This document shows positions 9,285 through 13,119 of a stretch of 13,119 nucleotides of DNA, piece by piece. Source of the stretch: Acidovorax delafieldii (lineage in GTDB: Bacteria > Pseudomonadota > Gammaproteobacteria > Burkholderiales > Burkholderiaceae_C). Each line of letters opens with the position of its first letter. Within the stretch, counting starts at the first letter, position 1. The stretch is taken from contig DCVY01000235.1 of assembly GCA_002327945.1 (NCBI GenBank), positions 1 through 13,119 on the forward strand, given 5' to 3'. The notes beneath the pieces were generated by a model. It did no database searches, was not told where the DNA came from, and saw nothing but the letters and a program-made list of their open reading frames with translations. A program made the translations under genes and the position numbers.

Positions 9285-10406
9285 ATGAGCGATCTTTCGC
9301 CCCGCATCGTCCGTGTCGAATCACCCCAAGGGCCCCAGGCCCAGTTGCTGGGGCGCTGGGGTGCGGCCGAACTGGGCCACCGCGTGCGCTGGCGCACGCT
9401 GGCGGCCCAGTTGCGCGACCATGCGGCCCCCGCGGGTGGCTGGGATCTGCGCGGCCTGCAATGGCTGGACCATGTGGGCGCGCAATTGCTCTGGAACCAT
9501 TGGGGCCATGCGTGGCCCGAGCGCGTGCAGCTGACCGCCCCCCAGCGGGCCATGCTTGAGCGCGTGGCGCGCCTCACAGTGGTGCCGCCACCGGCGGAAC
9601 CCTGGCGCCTGTCGGACCAGATGGACCACCTCGGCGTGCTGGTGCTGCATGGCATGGACCACGCCCGGAACCTGGTGCAACTGGTGGGCCAACTGACGCT
9701 GGACCTCGTTCGGCTCGCGCGTGCGCCGCAGCGCGGGCCCTGGCGCGACGTGTCGGGCCATGTGTACCGCATGGGCGCCACGGCGCTGCCCATCACGGCG
9801 CTGGTGGGTTTTCTCATCGGCGTGGTGCTGGCCTACCTGATGAGCCTGCAGCTGCGCCAGTTCGGGGCCGAGTCGTTCATTGTCAACATCCTGGGCATCT
9901 CGCTGATCCGTGAACTGGGGCCCATGCTGGCCGCCATTTTGGTGGCGGGCCGGTCGGGCTCTGCCATCACGGCGCAGATCGGCGTGATGCGGGTCACCGA
10001 AGAGCTGGACGCCATGCGCGTGATGGGCATACCCCACGGCTTTCGCCTGGTGCTGCCGCGCACGCTGGCGCTGGCGCTGGCCATGCCTCTCATCAGCGTG
10101 TGGACTACGCTGGCGGCGCTGGCGGGCGGCATGCTGGCGGCCGATGTCGCCATGGGCATATCACCGGCCTACTTTGCCCAGGCACTGCCTGCGGCGGTGA
10201 AGATTGGTAACCTCGGGCTGGCAATGGCCAAGTCGGTGGTGTTTGGCGCGCTGATTGCCCTGATCGGCTGCCACTGGGGCCTGCGCGTCAAGCCCAACAC
10301 GCAAAGCCTGGGCGAGGGCACCACGGCCTCGGTGGTCACATCCATCACCATGGTCATCATCGTGGACGCGCTGTTTGCCGTGGCGTTCAAGAACATCGGA
10401 ATATGA
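9285..10406 (+). CDS. STAS-domain-fused MlaE/LinK-type ABC permease
   Basis: This 373-residue permease belongs to an MCE-type lipid or hydrophobic-compound transporter. Residues 1 to about 105 look like a degenerate STAS domain (WDLRGLQWLDHVGAQLLWNHW resembles the 'DLsgv..iDsaGl.lL' core), doing in cis what the separate MlaB does in the classical system. Residues about 165-373 are the MlaE (DUF140) permease: TALVGFLIGVVLAYLMSLQL, then SLIRELGPMLAAILVAGRSGSA, the ATPase-coupling segment TEELDAMRVMGIP at 238-250, and further membrane helices to the C terminus. The ATG at 9285 is chosen because the STAS region begins there. The frame is open to an earlier ATG at 9129, which would add 52 hydrophobic residues and would overlap both candidate promoters. 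Neither start has a strong ribosome-binding site. In function it pairs with the ATPase and MCE genes downstream. Confidence 0.9.
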   Translation: MSDLSPRIVRVESPQGPQAQLLGRWGAAELGHRVRWRTLAAQLRDHAAPAGGWDLRGLQWLDHVGAQLLWNHWGHAWPERVQLTAPQRAMLERVARLTVVPPPAEPWRLSDQMDHLGVLVLHGMDHARNLVQLVGQLTLDLVRLARAPQRGPWRDVSGHVYRMGATALPITALVGFLIGVVLAYLMSLQLRQFGAESFIVNILGISLIRELGPMLAAILVAGRSGSAITAQIGVMRVTEELDAMRVMGIPHGFRLVLPRTLALALAMPLISVWTTLAALAGGMLAADVAMGISPAYFAQALPAAVKIGNLGLAMAKSVVFGALIALIGCHWGLRVKPNTQSLGEGTTASVVTSITMVIIVDALFAVAFKNIGI

Positions 10407-10409
10407 GAA

Positions 10410-10525
10410 GCCCCCCTGAGCCGCTTCGCGCCTTCCCCCGCGGGGGACGCCACCCGTGGCCCGGCAAAGCCGGTTCCACGGTGGCGCTGGCCTGGGCCGC
10501 GTCGGTCTTTTGCGCAGTGCGCATG
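10410..10525. repeat. Palindrome-rich intergenic element between permease and ATPase genes
   Basis: The 142-base gap between the permease and ATPase genes is packed with inverted repeats. They include the 12-base perfect palindrome CCCCCGCGGGGG (10435-10446), GCCAC/GTGGC arms (10449-10460), CCGGC-AAA-GCCGG (10461-10473), and TGCGCA twice around 10511-10523. It begins five bases after the permease stop. The wording (CCCCCTGAGCCGCTTCGCG, then GGCAAAGCCGGTTCCACGG) resembles, from memory, a dispersed intergenic repeat of Comamonadaceae genomes. That identification is recollection and not demonstrated here. It may stabilise or attenuate the operon transcript. Confidence 0.5.
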
Positions 10526-10548
10526 CGTATGGACAGCGAGGGCAGCCC

Positions 10549-11388
10549 ATGACGGCCCGGTCCGCGCAGCCCGAGCACCTTGCCACTGCGCCCGGCGAGC
10601 CGCCCGTGGTGGATGTGCAAGGCCTGTGGACCACGTTTGGCAAGGGCGACGAAGCCTTTACCGTGCACCAGGATCTGCAACTGTCGGTGCAGCGCGGCGA
10701 AATTCTGGCGCTGGTGGGCGGCTCGGGCACCGGCAAAACCGTGCTGCTGCGCCAGATGCTGGGCCTGGCCATGCCCACACGCGGGCGCGTCACGGTGCTG
10801 GGCCAGCCGGCCTCTGAGATGGGGCGCGAAGGCGCCGCCAGCCGGGTGGGCATGCTGTTCCAGCATGGCGCCCTGTATTCGGCATTCAACGTGCTCGACA
10901 ACGTGGCGTTTGCGCTGCGCGAGCAAGGCACCCTGCCTGCCGATGTGGTGCGCGATGCGGCACTGGTCAAGCTGCAGATGGTGGGGCTCAAGCCCGAGCA
11001 CGCCACCCGCATGCCCGCCGACCTTTCCGGTGGCATGGTCAAGCGCGCGGCGCTGGCGCGGGCGCTCATCATGGACCCGCCGCTGCTGCTGCTCGACGAG
11101 CCCACCGCAGGGCTGGACCCCAGCAGTGCGGACGACTTCGTGGCCCTGCTGCGCGAGCTGCACGCGGCGCTCGGCCTGACTGTCGTGATGGTCACGCACG
11201 ACCTCGATACGCTCTTTGCGCTGAGCACCCGCGTGGCCGTGCTGGCGGACAGACAAGTCATCGTCACCGGAGCGCCGCGTGAAGTCACGCGCTACCCTCA
11301 TCCGTTCATTGAACATTTTTTTCTGGGTGAACGCGGCCAGCGCGCCATGGGGCCGGCGCACACCGTGGTCACCGCCAAGGAACCCTGA
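10549..11388 (+). CDS. MlaF/LinL-type ABC transporter ATPase
   Basis: This 279-residue cytoplasmic ATP-binding subunit powers the MCE transporter. All ABC motifs are present: Walker A G57-G-S-G-T-G-K63-T, Q-loop Gln105 in MLFQHGALY, signature LSGGM at 159-163 followed by VKRAALARAL, Walker B LLLLDEPTAGLDP with Asp183-Glu184, and switch His217 in VMVTHDLD. FQHGALYSAFNVLDNVAF and LSGGMVKR are typical of the MlaF subfamily. The ATG at 10549 has GAGGG (10538-10542) six bases upstream. The frame is open further back to a GTG at 10456, but that stretch is the palindromic element and not protein-like. The stop codon overlaps the next start in TGATG, so translation is coupled to the MCE gene. Its N-terminal tail of about 18 residues is longer than usual. 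Confidence 0.94.
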   Translation: MTARSAQPEHLATAPGEPPVVDVQGLWTTFGKGDEAFTVHQDLQLSVQRGEILALVGGSGTGKTVLLRQMLGLAMPTRGRVTVLGQPASEMGREGAASRVGMLFQHGALYSAFNVLDNVAFALREQGTLPADVVRDAALVKLQMVGLKPEHATRMPADLSGGMVKRAALARALIMDPPLLLLDEPTAGLDPSSADDFVALLRELHAALGLTVVMVTHDLDTLFALSTRVAVLADRQVIVTGAPREVTRYPHPFIEHFFLGERGQRAMGPAHTVVTAKEP

Positions 11389-12365
11389 TGGAAAACAAAT
11401 CCCACGCCCTTGCCGCCGGCATCTTCGTGCTGGTGGTGGCGGCCATGCTGGCGGGCCTGGCCATGTGGCTCACCCGCGACAACACCAGCTACCAGCAGTA
11501 TGAGTTGACCAGCAAGGACGGTGTCACCGGCCTGCAACCCCAGGCCGCCGTGCGCTACAAGGGCGTGGCCGTGGGCAAGGTCACCCGCATCGGCTTCGAC
11601 CCCCAGGTCCCGGGCAACGTGCTGATCGGCATTGCCGTCAATGACCAGGCTCCCATCACCGCCAGCACCTTCGCCGTGCTGGGCTACCAGGGTGTCACCG
11701 GCCTGGCCCATGTGCAGCTCGACGATGATGGGGTGGCACAGCCGGTGCTGCCCCCCGGCCCCAGCGGCCTGCCACGGCTGCCGCTGCGCAGTTCGCCCCT
11801 GTCGCGCCTGGCAGAGCAGGGCCCCGCCATCCTGGGCCAGGTGCAGGAAGCCACGCAACGCATCAAGCAGCTGCTGGGGGATGACAACCAGCAGCGGGTC
11901 AGCAAGGTGCTTGACAGCATGGGGCAGGCGGCCAGCAGCGTGGCGGCCTTGAGCCAGCGGCTGGACACCACCGTGAAAGAGCGCCTGGACCCGGCCCTGG
12001 CCGTTTTGCCGCCGCTGGCGGGCGATGCACGCCAGACCCTGCAGGCCTTGCAGCAGGCCGGCACCCAGGTGTCCACGCTGGCCTCCGATATCGGCCAGAC
12101 CACCCGGCGCCTGAGCGCCGAAGGCGGCGCCCTGGACCAGATCACCCAGGGCACCCAGGCCCTGGCGCGCGCCGCCGACCAGTTCGGCAACACCACCCTG
12201 CCACGCGTCAGCCGTGCCGCAGACGATGCCTCGCGGGCCGCGCGCCAGTTCGGGCGCACGGCTGAGGGAATCAACGACAACCCGCAACTCTTCATTTATG
12301 GCGCCGGCCCGGCCAGCGCCGGCCCCGGTGAGCCCGGTTTTGAGGCGCCCAAGGTTCAACCCTGA
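11388..12365 (+). CDS. MlaD/LinM-type MCE-domain substrate-binding protein
   Basis: This 325-residue protein is anchored in the inner membrane by one helix at about residues 7-28 (ALAAGIFVLVVAAMLAGLAMWL). An MCE domain runs from about 36 to 115, with recognisable GLQPQAAVRYKGVAVGKVTRIGF and the pore-loop-like GYQGVTGLAHVQL. MCE rings form hydrophobic tunnels for lipids. From about 135 to 290 comes a long helical, Gln/Ala-rich region with coiled-coil character that could extend across the periplasm. The C terminus has the motif PASAGPGEPGF, often seen at the end of this MCE subgroup. It is longer than E. coli MlaD (about 180 residues) and more like LinM-type proteins. AAGGAA (11377-11382) precedes the ATG, which shares one base with the ATPase stop. 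The lipoprotein gene overlaps its own stop in the same way. Confidence 0.92.
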   Translation: MENKSHALAAGIFVLVVAAMLAGLAMWLTRDNTSYQQYELTSKDGVTGLQPQAAVRYKGVAVGKVTRIGFDPQVPGNVLIGIAVNDQAPITASTFAVLGYQGVTGLAHVQLDDDGVAQPVLPPGPSGLPRLPLRSSPLSRLAEQGPAILGQVQEATQRIKQLLGDDNQQRVSKVLDSMGQAASSVAALSQRLDTTVKERLDPALAVLPPLAGDARQTLQALQQAGTQVSTLASDIGQTTRRLSAEGGALDQITQGTQALARAADQFGNTTLPRVSRAADDASRAARQFGRTAEGINDNPQLFIYGAGPASAGPGEPGFEAPKVQP

Positions 12366-13045
12366 TGCAATCCGCCATGAAAACCACCAAAACCACAGCT
12401 GTCAGCGCTTTCCGATCCAGCGCTGGCGCCTTGTTTGTTGCCGTTGCCATGGCGGGGTGCTCGGTGTTGCCCTCGCCGCCGGCGCGCCCCGTGCACTACG
12501 ACTTCGGTCCGGGCACCATGGTGCCGGTGCCCACCGACCGGCGCGCACCGCGGCCGCCGCTTGCGCTGGCCGACCTGGAGGCCCCTGGCCTGATAGAAGG
12601 CAGCACCGCCGTGCTGTACCGCCTGGCCTACGCCGACGCTCGGCAGCTGCGCCCTTACACCCAGGCCCGCTGGAGCCGGCCACCTGCGCAACTGGTGCAG
12701 CAACACCTGCGCGACCAGCTGGGCCAGCACCGCGCCGTGCTCACGACCGAAAGCGGTGCGGCCCAGGCACGCGCCGGCGGCAAGCTGCCCGCCGTGCTGC
12801 GTGTGGAGCTAGAAGAGTTCAGCCAGGTATTCACCAGCGCCACCGAAAGCGCCGGCCTGGTGCGCCTGCGTGCCACGCTGGCAGAGCCCGCCGAGGCCGG
12901 TGAAATCCTGCTGGGCCAGCGGGTCTTCATCGTGCAGCGCCCGGCGGCGCGTGCCGATGCAGCGGGCGGCACGCAGGCATTGGCCGAAGCCACCCACCAA
13001 GTGGCGCAAGAGCTGGTGCAGTGGCTGGAGCAGATGGGTCGCTGA
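12365..13045 (+). CDS. ABC-type transport auxiliary lipoprotein (LinN/PqiC-like)
   Basis: This 226-residue predicted lipoprotein has a basic N terminus, then a hydrophobic stretch (AGALFVAVAMAGC) ending in the lipobox M29-A-G-C32. The residue after the cysteine is Ser, which favours outer-membrane sorting. The mature part has the pattern HYDFGPG near the start, and LRVELEEFSQVFTSATESAGLVRLRATL and TQALAEATHQVAQELVQWLEQ later. These fit the ABC_trans_aux (PF03886) family, which includes PqiC and LinN, although the sequence is divergent. It probably docks the MCE tunnel at the outer membrane. The ATG at 12365 overlaps the MCE gene stop (TGATG). An in-frame ATG four codons later would give 222 residues but is further from AAGG at 12351-12354. 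It is the last gene of the transporter operon. Confidence 0.85.
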   Translation: MQSAMKTTKTTAVSAFRSSAGALFVAVAMAGCSVLPSPPARPVHYDFGPGTMVPVPTDRRAPRPPLALADLEAPGLIEGSTAVLYRLAYADARQLRPYTQARWSRPPAQLVQQHLRDQLGQHRAVLTTESGAAQARAGGKLPAVLRVELEEFSQVFTSATESAGLVRLRATLAEPAEAGEILLGQRVFIVQRPAARADAAGGTQALAEATHQVAQELVQWLEQMGR

Positions 13046-13119
13046 ATGGCGCCCGAGCCCGCCCCTCCTGCAGGGCGTAAACTAGTGCAGTGTTTCACGC
13101 TTGATGGCACAAATAAAAA
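13046..13119. other. Right-edge stretch, possible start of a further gene
   Basis: These 74 bases after the lipoprotein stop hold no complete gene and no clear terminator hairpin. The sequence turns AT-rich at the very end. An ATG at 13104 opens a frame reading M-A-Q-I-K to the edge, but no ribosome-binding site precedes it, so it may equally be promoter DNA of a gene beyond the window. Confidence 0.3.

Noticed and set aside
10456..10548. Upstream extension of the ATPase gene from a GTG
   Set aside because: These codons fall in the palindromic element, and the ATG at 10549 has a good ribosome-binding site.

Overview
The window looks like chromosomal DNA from a high-GC betaproteobacterium, most likely order Burkholderiales and family Comamonadaceae (Acidovorax-like). 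This placement rests on protein flavour, strong G/C third positions, the gatCAB genes lying divergent to mreBCD-mrdA, and an intergenic palindromic element of a style I recall from that family. It is inference, with no database search behind it.

Layout from left to right. (1) 1-1826, minus strand: the gatC-gatA-gatB operon for the tRNA-dependent amidotransferase, with only the first five codons of gatB inside the window. (2) 2043-6765, plus strand: the cell-shape and elongation operon mreB, mreC, mreD and mrdA (PBP2). The usual partner rodA does not follow. (3) 6766-7335: a gene-poor junction of about 570 bases, visibly AT-richer at its left end. It holds a short minus-strand ORF that begins like a TauE/SafE (TSUP) permease and then loses all family resemblance, a clear minus-strand terminator, and some short repeats. 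(4) 7336-9012, minus strand: a choline-dehydrogenase-like GMC flavin oxidoreductase. (5) 9285-13045, plus strand: a four-gene MCE-type lipid or hydrophobic-compound ABC transporter. It encodes a STAS-MlaE permease fusion, an MlaF-like ATPase, an MlaD-like MCE protein and an outer-membrane lipoprotein of the ABC_trans_aux type. The gene order and content match the LinKLMN layout rather than the classical mlaFEDCB operon. The last 74 bases hold no complete gene.

How the genes work together. GatCAB corrects mischarged Asn-tRNA and/or Gln-tRNA. MreBCD with PBP2 builds the lateral wall of a rod-shaped cell. The MCE cluster should form an envelope-spanning lipid or hydrophobic solute conduit. Its last three genes are tightly coupled by TGATG stop/start overlaps, while a palindrome-rich spacer of 142 bases separates the permease from the ATPase. 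The GMC oxidase is divergent from the transporter across a shared intergenic region, so co-regulation is possible but unproven.

I do not see a convincing previously undescribed system. The least ordinary parts are the 6766-7113 junction, the palindromic spacer inside the MCE operon, and the pairing of the GMC oxidase with a LinKLMN-type transporter. No tRNA, rRNA, CRISPR array, insertion sequence or phage gene was seen.
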